Positions 16,969 through 24,747 of a stretch of 64,000 nucleotides of DNA are shown piece by piece. A model generated the notes under the pieces. It ran no database searches. It saw only the letters and a list, made by a program, of their open reading frames with translations, and had not been told where the DNA came from. How positions within the stretch are numbered: position 1 is the stretch's first letter; every line of letters starts with the position of its first letter. A program made the translations under genes and the position numbers. The DNA comes from CAYVAR01 sp964449675 (lineage in GTDB: Bacteria > Patescibacteriota > Microgenomatia > UBA10105 > UBA927). Location: contig CAYVAR010000001.1 in NCBI GenBank assembly GCA_964449675.1, positions 1 through 64,000 on the forward strand. The letters run 5' to 3'.

Positions 16969-17219
16969 TTGTTGATGTAGGATAATAGATACGTGTTTCT
17001 CCAAAATCGAAGTATGGCTAATAGAAGCGATTCAAAGAGAGGTTTGTTATTATTTGGAGTGCTACTCTTTGGGTAGACAATTTTGGCAATATCTTCAAAT
17101 CTTTTCTCTATCATAGCATCCTCCGCAATACTCTTTGATTCCTGTTTGTGATGAGCGTGAATAACGCATTTTAGATGATAGTGTGGTAATATAGCGACTT
17201 CCGCCCAACTCCTGGCAGG
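16969..17219. other. Unassigned intergenic stretch before tail copy D
   Basis: 251 AT-rich bases between a surface-protein gene and tail copy D. A minus-strand frame is open across it (contains MIEKRFEDIAKIVY) but it begins in the antisense of the pcrA1 tail and runs on antisense through the neighbouring gene, so I do not call it. It may be a remnant of a minus-strand gene. Confidence 0.4.
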
Positions 17220-17268
17220 CACTGCGACTTCTGCGAATTCCGCCTCATTTGCGAAGCATGGCAATGGA
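17191..17268 (+). repeat. pcrA1 tail copy D, diverged by synonymous changes
   Basis: In frame it encodes SDFRPTPGRHCDFCEF then RLICEAWQ, the pcrA1 C-terminus. The 44-base core (17220-17263) differs from copy A at five positions, every one a third codon position and silent. The normal stop is replaced by TGG. So this copy came from a pcrA gene that was under protein-level selection in another genome or for a long time. Confidence 0.85.
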
Positions 17269-17279
17269 AATGGATTACT

Positions 17280-17821
17280 TTAATCCACCCAGTCTTGTGT
17301 TTGGCTATGTGCTCGGATGGTTACGCTATATGTCCCAGTTTGTGTCGGTGTAAAGTCCAAAATGCTTTTCCACGCTTACCGCCGTTTTCTTGCTTGGTGG
17401 CATCGACTTCTTGTTGCACGACTGTTTCTGTGCCTCGTTGTACCGTAAACTCAATTTTGTCTATTTTGTCGCCATCAATGAATGTGTTGCCGCTACCGAT
17501 GAGTTCCAGTTCACTGTTGACAAGAAATGCTCCGCGCTTCGACTGGCCACCCTTTTTTTCCACAACTACCTTTCCGCAATTGGCACCAACTTTTACCGCT
17601 TCACTGTTTCCTATCTCCGGTAGTGAGGGCTGTACTTGGTCAGAGAATACCGCAACGACGATAAATGTCGTTGTACATTTTTCTTTTGCAGCGTAGGAAT
17701 CCTGCGGATACGTAACGGTATTTTTATCTGCGGTTTTATTTGAAGTAGCCACGAGGACACCTACCACAACAACAGCAAAGATTATAAATAGGCCATGCTG
17801 TTTGAGCAAGTTTTTATGCAT
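17280..17821 (-). CDS. Membrane-anchored surface protein with PKD-like end, frameshifted near the 3' end
   Basis: The open frame runs 17321-17821 (166 aa): anchor at about 10-27 (GLFIIFAVVVVGVLVAT), then a beta-rich domain (KCTTTFIVVAVF, FIDGDKIDKIEFTVQRG). The last codons are nonsense, but in the other frame the sequence reads LDFTPTQTGTYSVTIRAHS to a TAA at 17282-17280, the ending of an Ig/PKD-like strand. The related fragment near 14290 has one more A in this spot (AAAAA against AAAA), so a single-base loss explains it. Substrate or ligand unknown. Confidence 0.65.
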
Positions 17822-18206
17822 AATATAATAACTCTATCATACCCGATCGTTAGCGGCAACGGGCCGGGGGAGTTGGTGTTCACGTACGACTGCTACGACT
17901 GCACCCGTCGGGTGAAACATGCCTGCACCTGTTCTTTTAAACCGTGAAAAAGTATTGCCAATCGCGTTGCGACCGCAACGCCAAAAACAATACTATTCCG
18001 AGTCCCTCCCTTCGGGTAAATTAGCTTCATAATCGGAATCCCCATACACGAGAGGCAACGGAGGAGGTCAAACGACTAGCAACCCTTACAAACCTCTGGT
18101 GGGTCACTTAAATAGTGAAGTCAGAGGGGTTTCTTGCCACCCCCTTTACCGGCGATGTACGGCATCGTCGGCGGCTTGCAAAAATAGCAGCACGAGAAAC
18201 ACATGG
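17822..18206. other. Non-coding stretch with terminator-like hairpin
   Basis: No convincing gene. At 18090-18135 AAACCTCTG pairs with CAGAGGGGTTT (two-base bulge) around an inner CACT/AGTG stem, followed by TTTCTT: a plausible plus-strand terminator. CCGGCGATG and CATCGTCGG at about 18151-18173 form another stem. Confidence 0.4.
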
Positions 18207-18252
18207 TAATACAGCGGTGTGCCACCGAAGCCTTCTTTGAATTTGGTACATC
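18207..18252 (-). pseudogene. Remnant of a FemAB gene 3' end
   Basis: On the minus strand it reads TKFKEGFGGTPLYY, matching the last residues of the intact FemAB gene at 19857-20771 (TKFKEGFGGKALYY). Nothing upstream of it is FemAB-like, so this is another detached gene tail. Confidence 0.65.
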
Positions 18253-18294
18253 CTTTTCGCGAGCGTGGGTAGCGTGGCTGGTAACAGGACAGAG

Positions 18295-18870
18295 TTAATC
18301 TTCTTTATCGGTAATATCTTTTATGACAAACTTGTATCCCAGTTCTCCAGCATCAGGCTTGTATTTCGGATGTCCAGGAGGCAACGTATCAACTCTGACA
18401 TAATAGGTACCATCACTGTCAGCCGGTATCAGATAGTTAAAGTTCTTTTTCTTATCACTGACAACCATGACACCGGAACTATCAGCCAGGCCCCAGACAA
18501 TCTGGTCTTTCATGTCGTCTCCCGTCCCGCCGCCGCCACCCTCGCTGCGAACCATCTGGAGTTGGTATCTTCGCTCAGGCTCGAGGCTTACTTTCCAAAA
18601 ATCTAGATCCCCTGAAGAAATCTTCCCTCCGTGTTTCTGACCAAGAGGTAACGTCGGAACAGTCGCGGTGGCGATGGTATCGTTCGTGTGAGTATTCTTT
18701 GGTTCATGTTCCCTCTCCGTGTTTTCACCGGCACCGACGTCTATCGGAGGGGTTGGTTGCTGGGTGTAGATAACGAGACCTACCACTAATGCCGCGCTCA
18801 ACAACAGTACACCGATGACAACCGGTGTACGTACCGTATCGTTGTATGATTTTTTCTTATTTTTCTTCAT
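18295..18870 (-). CDS. Membrane-anchored surface protein with pre-peptidase C-terminal-like domain (paralog 2)
   Basis: 191 aa, same plan as 14669-15283: basic start, membrane segment at about 15-37, acidic/Pro linker, then GKISSGDLDFWKVSLEPERRYQLQM and a closing strand GELGYKFVIKDITDKED. A Gly-rich loop (GGGGGTGDD) replaces the longer loop of paralog 1. The two probably sit outside the cell as binding domains. They share a near-identical 5' end through the 167-bp repeat. Confidence 0.75.
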   Translation of the reverse strand: MKKNKKKSYNDTVRTPVVIGVLLLSAALVVGLVIYTQQPTPPIDVGAGENTEREHEPKNTHTNDTIATATVPTLPLGQKHGGKISSGDLDFWKVSLEPERRYQLQMVRSEGGGGGTGDDMKDQIVWGLADSSGVMVVSDKKKNFNYLIPADSDGTYYVRVDTLPPGHPKYKPDAGELGYKFVIKDITDKED

Positions 18871-18915
18871 CTTTTATGATTATGGGATCGGCATAAAAGA
18901 GAAGTCAAGGGGATA
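18749..18915 (-). repeat. 167-bp direct repeat, copy 2
   Basis: Counterpart of 15162-15328. Left boundary at GGGGTTGG, right boundary at GGGGATA. The two copies enclose about 3.4 kb including a surface-protein gene and tail copy D. Confidence 0.85.
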
Positions 18916-18953
18916 GACCGCGTTTATTGATTTTATTTTTCATAGCGTGAATA

Positions 18954-19847
18954 ATGGGATCAATGGATACTCCCGTACTTCCTCAACAACCGCAAAATTT
19001 AGGTATTCAGGAACCTCAAACTTCGCTGTCAACACCTCAAAAATCTTTTTCTCATACTATTCTTTCCATCGTAGGCATTGCCTTGTTCTTAACTGCTATC
19101 GGTTACTTAGGCTATCAAAATTGGCAACTCAAACAACAAGTCAATCGCCTCGATGAGATCATCAAAGTGGATAACGCCCCTATGCCTTCACCTACTTCTT
19201 TCTCCGACCTTTACCGTGAACCGAATGGTTCTGCGGCTACCGCCGACTGGGAAATTTACACAAATATAGAAAACGGGTATTCGTTAAAATACCCCAACCA
19301 AGGACTACTCAGGCTAATTTGTCCCGGAGAGGAATTAACTGTAACTAATGATGGTGTAGGAAACCAGGTAGGCCCGGTCGAAATGTCCACTTGCGCAAGG
19401 GGCGGGAGGTATACACTGGAAACCAAAACATATAACTCGATACAACCCGAGCCAGAAAAAACTAAGTATTATACAGTTGAAGGAAAGAGCATAAATCTTA
19501 GCGGAATACAAGCAAAACAATACATATTCACCTTCACCAATGTTGAAACGGGTCCTTTTCCTTTCTGGTATACCTTAGCAAGAGTGAATAAAAATGGTAA
19601 GACCTATGAGATCTACTTTGATGAAAAAGAATCTCTTTATATATTCGACCAAATCCTCTCCACCTTTAGATTCTTAGATCAGAAGAGTTACTCTCAAGAA
19701 TGTGAAGTATGTGGACCAAAAGGTTTGCACAATGTAGAAGGGAAAACTTGTACACTTGGCCTTGAATGCAAGAGTTCAGACAATGGCGTCGTCAATTCTG
19801 TGAGTTTCTGTGTTAAACCGAGAGAATCAATACAGAAATGCCTATGA
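18954..19847 (+). CDS. Membrane-anchored PsbP-like hypothetical protein
   Basis: 297 aa (a second ATG is three codons in). A Gln/Pro-rich cytoplasmic start, one membrane segment at about 34-54 (ILSIVGIALFLTAIGYLGY), then an extracellular part with WEIYTNIENGYSLKYP, the motif common to PsbP-like/DUF secreted proteins of Patescibacteria, and a Cys-rich C-terminus (ECEVCGPKGLHNVEGKTC, then LGLECK). Four to six Cys suggest disulfides. Function unknown. Confidence 0.65.
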   Translation: MGSMDTPVLPQQPQNLGIQEPQTSLSTPQKSFSHTILSIVGIALFLTAIGYLGYQNWQLKQQVNRLDEIIKVDNAPMPSPTSFSDLYREPNGSAATADWEIYTNIENGYSLKYPNQGLLRLICPGEELTVTNDGVGNQVGPVEMSTCARGGRYTLETKTYNSIQPEPEKTKYYTVEGKSINLSGIQAKQYIFTFTNVETGPFPFWYTLARVNKNGKTYEIYFDEKESLYIFDQILSTFRFLDQKSYSQECEVCGPKGLHNVEGKTCTLGLECKSSDNGVVNSVSFCVKPRESIQKCL

Positions 19848-19856
19848 TGGAAATAG

Positions 19857-20771
19857 CTATTTTACTATTGGATAATACAGCGCCTTTCCTCCGAACCCTT
19901 CTTTGAATTTGGTGAAGCCCTTCCATTCATGAAATTGTTTGGGACTTCGCTCGTCCCAGACGCCGACAAAATCAAACTGCTTCATTCCGCGTTTTTTTGA
20001 AAGTTTCAGTGCTTCCCACACGAGGAGCGTCGGCGAAAACAACTTTTTTCCTTCGCGCGTTGCGCCCGCGATCCAGTAGTAGGCGACAGAGTCCCAAAAG
20101 ATGAGCAATACGCCGCCAACCGTTTTATTGTCATTGCGAGGAGTGAAGCGACGAAGCAATCTCTGAACAGTTTGGGGATTGCCGCGCCCCTCCTCAACGT
20201 CGGGGTTCGCAATGACCTTACCCTGATAAGCAAGCAGGATGGCGGCATGGTCGGGAGCAAAGATGGGCCAAAGTTTATCAATTCCATACGTCGTGATAAA
20301 ACCCAAGAAACCGGATGATTTGTTTTTGATAGTAATTAGCACACGAATATCAGAGGACTCCTTGATGAGCACATGATGGCGGGTAGCTCTGCGGACCGCT
20401 CGGCGCTTCGCTTCAGAAAAATTATGAAAAATGTCATCTTCAGACGGTTTAAGATCGATGCGTATTGTTTTGGTCGGTAAATAGGGTGTTGTGGTGATGG
20501 TAAAGCTTTGGGATAGCTGCGTTACCCACTGGTCAAAGTCTCGTTGTAACACGTTGGCATCCGGTTCGACGATGATTCGACGGACGCGAAACTTTTTGAG
20601 AAGTGGAATAAGTTTATCGGGATTAAGTAACGTAGTAATTCTTTGGATTTTTGCCAATCCTCCGTACAACGGAAATTGTTTGATAAAAATAATAAATCCC
20701 TGATGGTGGACGACATTCCATCCAAGTTTGATTATGTACTTTTTATAAAAAGGTGATTGTTGTATCTCCAT
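19857..20771 (-). CDS. FemAB/FemX-like aminoacyl transferase (peptidoglycan bridge formation family)
   Basis: 304 aa, two GNAT-like subdomains as in FemX: RIDLKPSEDDIFHNFSEAKRRAVRRA (central helix pair) and YYWIAGATREGKKLFSPTLLVWEALK with FDFVGVWDER near the end, closing with the diagnostic FKEGFGG. By family it adds amino acids from aminoacyl-tRNA to lipid-linked peptidoglycan precursor. An in-frame palindromic element contributes the RLLRRFTPRNDNK segment at about 193-206. Follows the other FemAB gene on the same strand. Confidence 0.85.
   Translation of the reverse strand: MEIQQSPFYKKYIIKLGWNVVHHQGFIIFIKQFPLYGGLAKIQRITTLLNPDKLIPLLKKFRVRRIIVEPDANVLQRDFDQWVTQLSQSFTITTTPYLPTKTIRIDLKPSEDDIFHNFSEAKRRAVRRATRHHVLIKESSDIRVLITIKNKSSGFLGFITTYGIDKLWPIFAPDHAAILLAYQGKVIANPDVEEGRGNPQTVQRLLRRFTPRNDNKTVGGVLLIFWDSVAYYWIAGATREGKKLFSPTLLVWEALKLSKKRGMKQFDFVGVWDERSPKQFHEWKGFTKFKEGFGGKALYYPIVK
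20125..20175. repeat. Palindromic element inserted in frame in a FemAB gene
   Basis: Holds the words TCATTGCGAG, GAAGCGACGAAGCAATCTC, the same as at 21497-21575, typical of dispersed REP-like palindromes in many bacteria. It is read through as RLLRRFTPRNDNK. Confidence 0.7.
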
Positions 20772-20829
20772 TGGAGATTCATGTTACTTTGTTTTAAAAC
20801 AAGATAACATGAAATATTAGGGAACTATA

Positions 20830-21900
20830 TTATACATTGCGATTCATTGTTAGGAATTTCCAACGGAGGGTATCGAGTATTGTATAGGTGCGATATAAAA
20901 AGGGTCGTAGGATAAGATCATATGAACCGGTACATTCTACGAGTTGGGGAGAAAAACCTTCTTTAAACCGGTGAAAACCATACCATGGGTCAGTTGCTGA
21001 GGCGTGCGGACCGATGGCACCCCACAGATCAAATTTTTTGTAGCCATTTCGTTTGCCCCACTGCGCTATTTCCCATAATAAAAGATAGGGCGCCATAACG
21101 TCTTTATGATTTCTTGAAGAAGACCCGTACGGGTAATAGATGGTATCGTTCCAAGTAAAAATGATCCAGGCCGCTAAGATTTTTTCCTGGTACGTCGCGG
21201 TAAAGAGTTTGGCGATACCGGCAGGATGAAGAACTTCCCACATACGGCGGTGGTAGGTTTCATTATGGGCGTAAAACCCCTGACGATTGGTCGTTTCTTT
21301 CGTCAGTGAGAGGTATGTGTCAAATGCGTCCAATGAGTTGTTTTCTTGAATAACGACATCATGTTTTTGCGCGACTTTTATATTGTAACGGGTTTTTGGA
21401 TGCATCGCTTTAAGGAGTTCATCTTCCGATTTGGTAAGATCTAGCACAAACGTATATTTCGTAAATAAAGGGTGGTGGGAAAGCTTCAACAGCTTGTCAT
21501 TGCGAGCGATCAGCGAAGCAATCTCTGTAGATGGATCAATAGAGATTGCCGCGTCGTTTCGCTCCTCGCAATGACACGGGACATTTGACTCGAGTTGGAT
21601 AAAAATTGCCTTTTTTTCTTTTCCTAGTGTTGCTAGTGCCTCAAGCATTACTTGTGTCAGCAAGGGTCCTTTGGGAAAGTATCCAATTGCCAACGAAGTG
21701 AATGGAATGTTATGAAACGTAATTTGCCACCCGTCTATAATTTTTTCATTTTGTTCAACTACTAAGCGCACAACATCTATGCCCATTGATGCGCGAAATT
21801 CTCCCCACTCCCACAATTGGAGAGGATGACGAGTAACTTCATTCCATTTCTTTTTATCGTCCGATGTGGCTCGCCGCACTATTGAAATAGGACTTTTCAC
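20830..21900 (-). CDS. FemAB/FemX-like aminoacyl transferase with palindromic insert
   Basis: 356 aa. FemX pattern: LQLWEWGEFRASMG at the start, AIGYFPKGPLL, MHPKTRYNIKVAQKHDVVI, then GFYAHNETYHRRMWEVL, IIFTWNDTIYYPYGSSSRN and WGRNGYKKFDLWGAIGP-like ending with FKEGFSP. About 35 residues (CHCEERNDAAISI through IASLIARND, about 107-140) come from an in-frame palindromic element and lengthen a loop. Same likely role as its neighbour: building peptidoglycan interpeptide bridges. Two tandem copies imply a two-step or two-residue bridge. Confidence 0.85.
   Translation of the reverse strand: MKSPISIVRRATSDDKKKWNEVTRHPLQLWEWGEFRASMGIDVVRLVVEQNEKIIDGWQITFHNIPFTSLAIGYFPKGPLLTQVMLEALATLGKEKKAIFIQLESNVPCHCEERNDAAISIDPSTEIASLIARNDKLLKLSHHPLFTKYTFVLDLTKSEDELLKAMHPKTRYNIKVAQKHDVVIQENNSLDAFDTYLSLTKETTNRQGFYAHNETYHRRMWEVLHPAGIAKLFTATYQEKILAAWIIFTWNDTIYYPYGSSSRNHKDVMAPYLLLWEIAQWGKRNGYKKFDLWGAIGPHASATDPWYGFHRFKEGFSPQLVECTGSYDLILRPFLYRTYTILDTLRWKFLTMNRNV
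21497..21575. repeat. Palindromic element inserted in frame in a FemAB gene
   Basis: About 79 bases whose arms TCATTGCGAG...GAAGCAATCTC and AGAGATTGCC...CTCGCAATGACA are inverted. It keeps the reading frame and encodes CHCEERNDAAISI and IASLIARND, peptide words known from palindromic elements in other bacteria. Confidence 0.8.
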
Positions 21901-21931
21901 AGCTTGTATTATCTGACTTTTGCCAATATGT

Positions 21932-21937
21932 TACAAT
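21932..21937 (+). promoter_or_regulatory. -10 box of the small membrane protein gene
   Basis: TACAAT 9 nt before the ATG at 21947, with TTGCCA (21919-21924) only 7 nt upstream, so no standard -35. Predicts a leaderless message. Confidence 0.35.
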
Positions 21938-21946
21938 GACTTTGCT

Positions 21947-22162
21947 ATGAGTAAACGAATAAGAGTAAAGAATAAATCTCATAGAGAAACTCCTGCCTTA
22001 TGGCTTCCGATAGATAGCCGTCTGTTTACAAAATTTTTTTCCTTTGGACATGTCAAGGGATTATCACGAGTATTTTTGGAGGTTGAGATAGCGTTATCGA
22101 TTCTCGTGGTATTTGGTACAGTCCTATTCCTCCTTCTAACACTTTTCGGATTTATTTTCTAG
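21947..22162 (+). CDS. Small single-helix membrane protein
   Basis: 71 aa from the ATG at 21947. A basic start (SKRIRVKNKSHRE), a middle with WLPIDSRLFTKFFSFGHVKG, and one membrane helix at the C-terminus (about 47-71, IALSILVVFGTVLFLLLTLFGFIF). C-tail anchored, positive side in. Unknown function; convergent with the helicase gene, 2 nt away. Confidence 0.6.
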   Translation: MSKRIRVKNKSHRETPALWLPIDSRLFTKFFSFGHVKGLSRVFLEVEIALSILVVFGTVLFLLLTLFGFIF

Positions 22163-22164
22163 TG

Positions 22165-24042
22165 TTACAAAAGATAATCGTTTTCTTGAAATGAACGAAT
22201 TGGATCAAGCGATACATTAAGTTCTAGCGTGTGTTGTGGCATATCTGCAATAAAACGGGAGATCATATTTTGTGTCCTTGTGCCGAAAAATAGCCGACGA
22301 TTTGCATACGTTAAATAAAGCTTTTCTTTAGCACGCGTCACTCCCACATAACAAAGCCTTCGTTCCTCTTCAAGTTCCTCTTTGTCCATAAGACTTCGAC
22401 TATGTGGGAACAATCCTTCTTCCATGCCAACCATAAATACAATCGCAAACTCTAGGCCTTTTGCTGCATGAAGCGTCATGAGGGTAATAGCTCCATTTGT
22501 ACTATGTGCGTGCTCAGTTTTTTTTGCCATTTTGGATTCTTGGGCTTCAGTCAAAGCGACAGTTTCCAAAAATTCCTGTAACAGGGGAAACTCTGTTGCA
22601 ACCGATCGAAGTTCTTTGATATTTTCCAATCGATAGGCTTCTTCTTCTTTATTTGCGTCATATAATTCAAGGTATTTTGTGGATTCAATAATGGCGTCAA
22701 GAAGCTCAAGAGTAGAAAGAGTAATCAGTTTATTGTCTGTTGAGATTGTCTCAAGAAACGTAAGAAATCGTTCAAGTCTCCCTTTGCCGAGTTTTTCGAT
22801 GCGTTTGTATGCGACCATGTCTTTGGGATTAAAAACGACACGAAGGTAACCAATGACATCTTTAATTTCTTTCCGTTCGTAGAATCGAACTCCCCCAACA
22901 AGGACATAGGCAATTCCTGCATGCAAGAATGCTTCTTCTATGGTTCGAGATTGCGCATTGGTCCGGTATAGTATTGCGATATCAGAAAACGGCCGAGATG
23001 ACTGCAGAATGGTTTGTACGAGAAAATTTGCCTCATCATGTTCGCTTCGAGCTTCGTAGAGAGTTATTTTGTCTCCTTTTTTATTATCTGTCCAAAGTTT
23101 AAGGATCGGGTGGGATGAATTTTTTGAAATGACACCAAAAGCAGTGTCTAGAATTGCTTGTGTAGAACGATAGTTTTGTTCCAAATGAAATACCTTACTA
23201 TCCGGATAGTCTATCTTAAAGTTATTAATATTTCGAAAATCAGCTCCGCGCCATCGGTAGATGCTTTGGGCTGCATCACCAACAACACAAATATTGCGAT
23301 ACCGCTTGGCAAGAAGTTTAATAATACTAAATTGTGCGTGATTGGTGTCTTGATATTCATCAACTAAGATATAACGGAAACGTTCCTGATATTCTCCCAA
23401 GATATTTGGATTCTTTTGGAAAAGCTCGACAGTTTTACCGAGTAAATCGTCAAAATCAAGCGCCTCGTTTTCTTTTAATATTTTTTGATAGGCGACATAG
23501 ACGGTAAGAGCCGTTTCCTGAAAATACCCTCGCGCATATTGTGCGTACTCCGTGGGGCCAATAAGTTCATTTTTTGCTTGAGAAATCGTATGAAGAATTG
23601 CGCCTGGATTAAAATTTTTCGTTGAAATATCCAGTCTTTTCATAATCTCTTTTATCGCATCTAATTGGTCGCCTTCGTCATAGATCGCAAATGACGGGGG
23701 AACTGCTATATGGATGCCGTCTTTTCGCAGTATCTTGACACATAGCGAATGGAACGTGCCGGCAAAGGGCGTTGCGGATGGTTGGATGGTTGGATGGTTG
23801 GATGGTTGAGAAAGTAAAAGTCGAATTCGTTCCTTCATTTCATTGGCTGCTTTATTGGTAAACGTAACCATTAAAATGGTATGAGGTGATATTTTTTTCT
23901 CTGCAATAAGATACGCGACGCGGTAGGTTAATACTCGAGTTTTTCCACTCCCTGCTCCGGCGAGGATTAGGACCGGACCTTCTGTTTGCTTCACTGCTTC
24001 TTGTTGTTTAGGATTAAGATCATTGAGAAGGGTATGGGCCAT
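22165..24042 (-). CDS. pcrA: UvrD/PcrA-family DNA helicase (second copy)
   Basis: 625 aa from the MAHTLL ATG. All SF1A motifs: LNPKQQEAVKQTEGPVLILAG Q-motif region (described in part), GAGSGKT, TFTNKAANEMKER, ILVDEYQDTNHAQ, VGDAAQSIYRWRGAD, LEQNYRST, TLHAAKGLEF and YVGVTRAKEKLYL. It lacks a nuclease domain and the usual C-terminal Tudor extension, so it is shorter than the 720-750 aa norm. A word-repeat insert (GGTTGGATGGTTGGATGG) is read as PSNHPTIQPS at about 91-100. Role: repair and replication-fork helicase. Confidence 0.9.
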   Translation of the reverse strand: MAHTLLNDLNPKQQEAVKQTEGPVLILAGAGSGKTRVLTYRVAYLIAEKKISPHTILMVTFTNKAANEMKERIRLLLSQPSNHPTIQPSATPFAGTFHSLCVKILRKDGIHIAVPPSFAIYDEGDQLDAIKEIMKRLDISTKNFNPGAILHTISQAKNELIGPTEYAQYARGYFQETALTVYVAYQKILKENEALDFDDLLGKTVELFQKNPNILGEYQERFRYILVDEYQDTNHAQFSIIKLLAKRYRNICVVGDAAQSIYRWRGADFRNINNFKIDYPDSKVFHLEQNYRSTQAILDTAFGVISKNSSHPILKLWTDNKKGDKITLYEARSEHDEANFLVQTILQSSRPFSDIAILYRTNAQSRTIEEAFLHAGIAYVLVGGVRFYERKEIKDVIGYLRVVFNPKDMVAYKRIEKLGKGRLERFLTFLETISTDNKLITLSTLELLDAIIESTKYLELYDANKEEEAYRLENIKELRSVATEFPLLQEFLETVALTEAQESKMAKKTEHAHSTNGAITLMTLHAAKGLEFAIVFMVGMEEGLFPHSRSLMDKEELEEERRLCYVGVTRAKEKLYLTYANRRLFFGTRTQNMISRFIADMPQHTLELNVSLDPIRSFQENDYLL

Positions 24043-24056
24043 AACATATAATAGTA
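24023..24056. promoter_or_regulatory. Divergent promoter pair between the second helicase and tpiA
   Basis: Plus strand: TTGAGA 24023-24028, spacing 18, TATAAT 24047-24052, 8 nt from the tpiA ATG. Minus strand: TACTAT (plus-strand ATAGTA 24051-24056) 8 nt from the helicase ATG at 24042. The two -10 regions overlap, so the promoters should compete, and both messages would be leaderless. Confidence 0.55.
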
Positions 24057-24060
24057 GCAT

Positions 24061-24741
24061 ATGAAGAAGCTATTTATTGCCGGAAATTGGAAAAGTAACA
24101 AAGGTATTGTCGAAGCACAAGAATGGCTTCAATCGTTCAAATCACAAATCTCAAATCACAATGACCAATTGAGCAATATTTGTACTATCCTTTGTGCGCC
24201 CTTTACGCTTCTTTACTTGCTTAAGCAAGAGATTGATCATCTCCATATATCTATTGAACTTGGGGCGCAGGATGTATCCCCGTATGATGTTGGGGCTTAT
24301 ACAGGAGAAGTGAGCGCGTCTCAGATAAAAGAATTTGCTCGGTGGGTGATCATTGGTCATTCGGAACGACGAAAGTATTTTTTAGAAAATGACGCAGTTT
24401 TACAAAAGAAAGTAGAACAAGCCAAAAGTGTCGGACTGCAGATAATTTATTGTGTACCAGATGAGTCAACATCAGTTCCTTCTCAGGTAGATGTTGTTGC
24501 ATATGAACCAATCTGGGCTATTGGTACAGGAAAAACTGATACACCAGAGAATGCCAACCGTGTAATACAAGAAATTAAATCTAAAACGAAAGCTTCGGTC
24601 GTTATTTACGGTGGGAGCGTAACGGCAGATAATGTGGCATCGTTTGTTTCGCAAGAATCGATACATGGCGTTTTACCTGGTGGAGCTAGTCTAGATCCGG
24701 AAAAATTTTATAAGATAATCACACGTAGCTCCTCGATCTAA
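24061..24741 (+). CDS. tpiA: Triosephosphate isomerase
   Basis: 226 aa, short of the usual 250. Interconverts dihydroxyacetone phosphate and glyceraldehyde 3-phosphate. Catalytic residues all visible: Lys in AGNWKSN, His in IIGHSERR, Glu in YEPIWAIGTG, plus phosphate-binding YGGSV and the final GGASL. A word-repeat insert (KSQISNHNDQLSN, about 27-39) lies in a loop after the first helix. Followed 6 nt later by the LCP gene. Confidence 0.95.
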   Translation: MKKLFIAGNWKSNKGIVEAQEWLQSFKSQISNHNDQLSNICTILCAPFTLLYLLKQEIDHLHISIELGAQDVSPYDVGAYTGEVSASQIKEFARWVIIGHSERRKYFLENDAVLQKKVEQAKSVGLQIIYCVPDESTSVPSQVDVVAYEPIWAIGTGKTDTPENANRVIQEIKSKTKASVVIYGGSVTADNVASFVSQESIHGVLPGGASLDPEKFYKIITRSSSI

Positions 24742-24747
24742 TCTATC

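Noticed and set aside
16791..17264. 157-codon minus-strand frame
   Set aside because: Its start is the antisense of pcrA tail copy D and its end the antisense of a Cys-rich surface gene; no recognisable domain. Only the middle could be a remnant.
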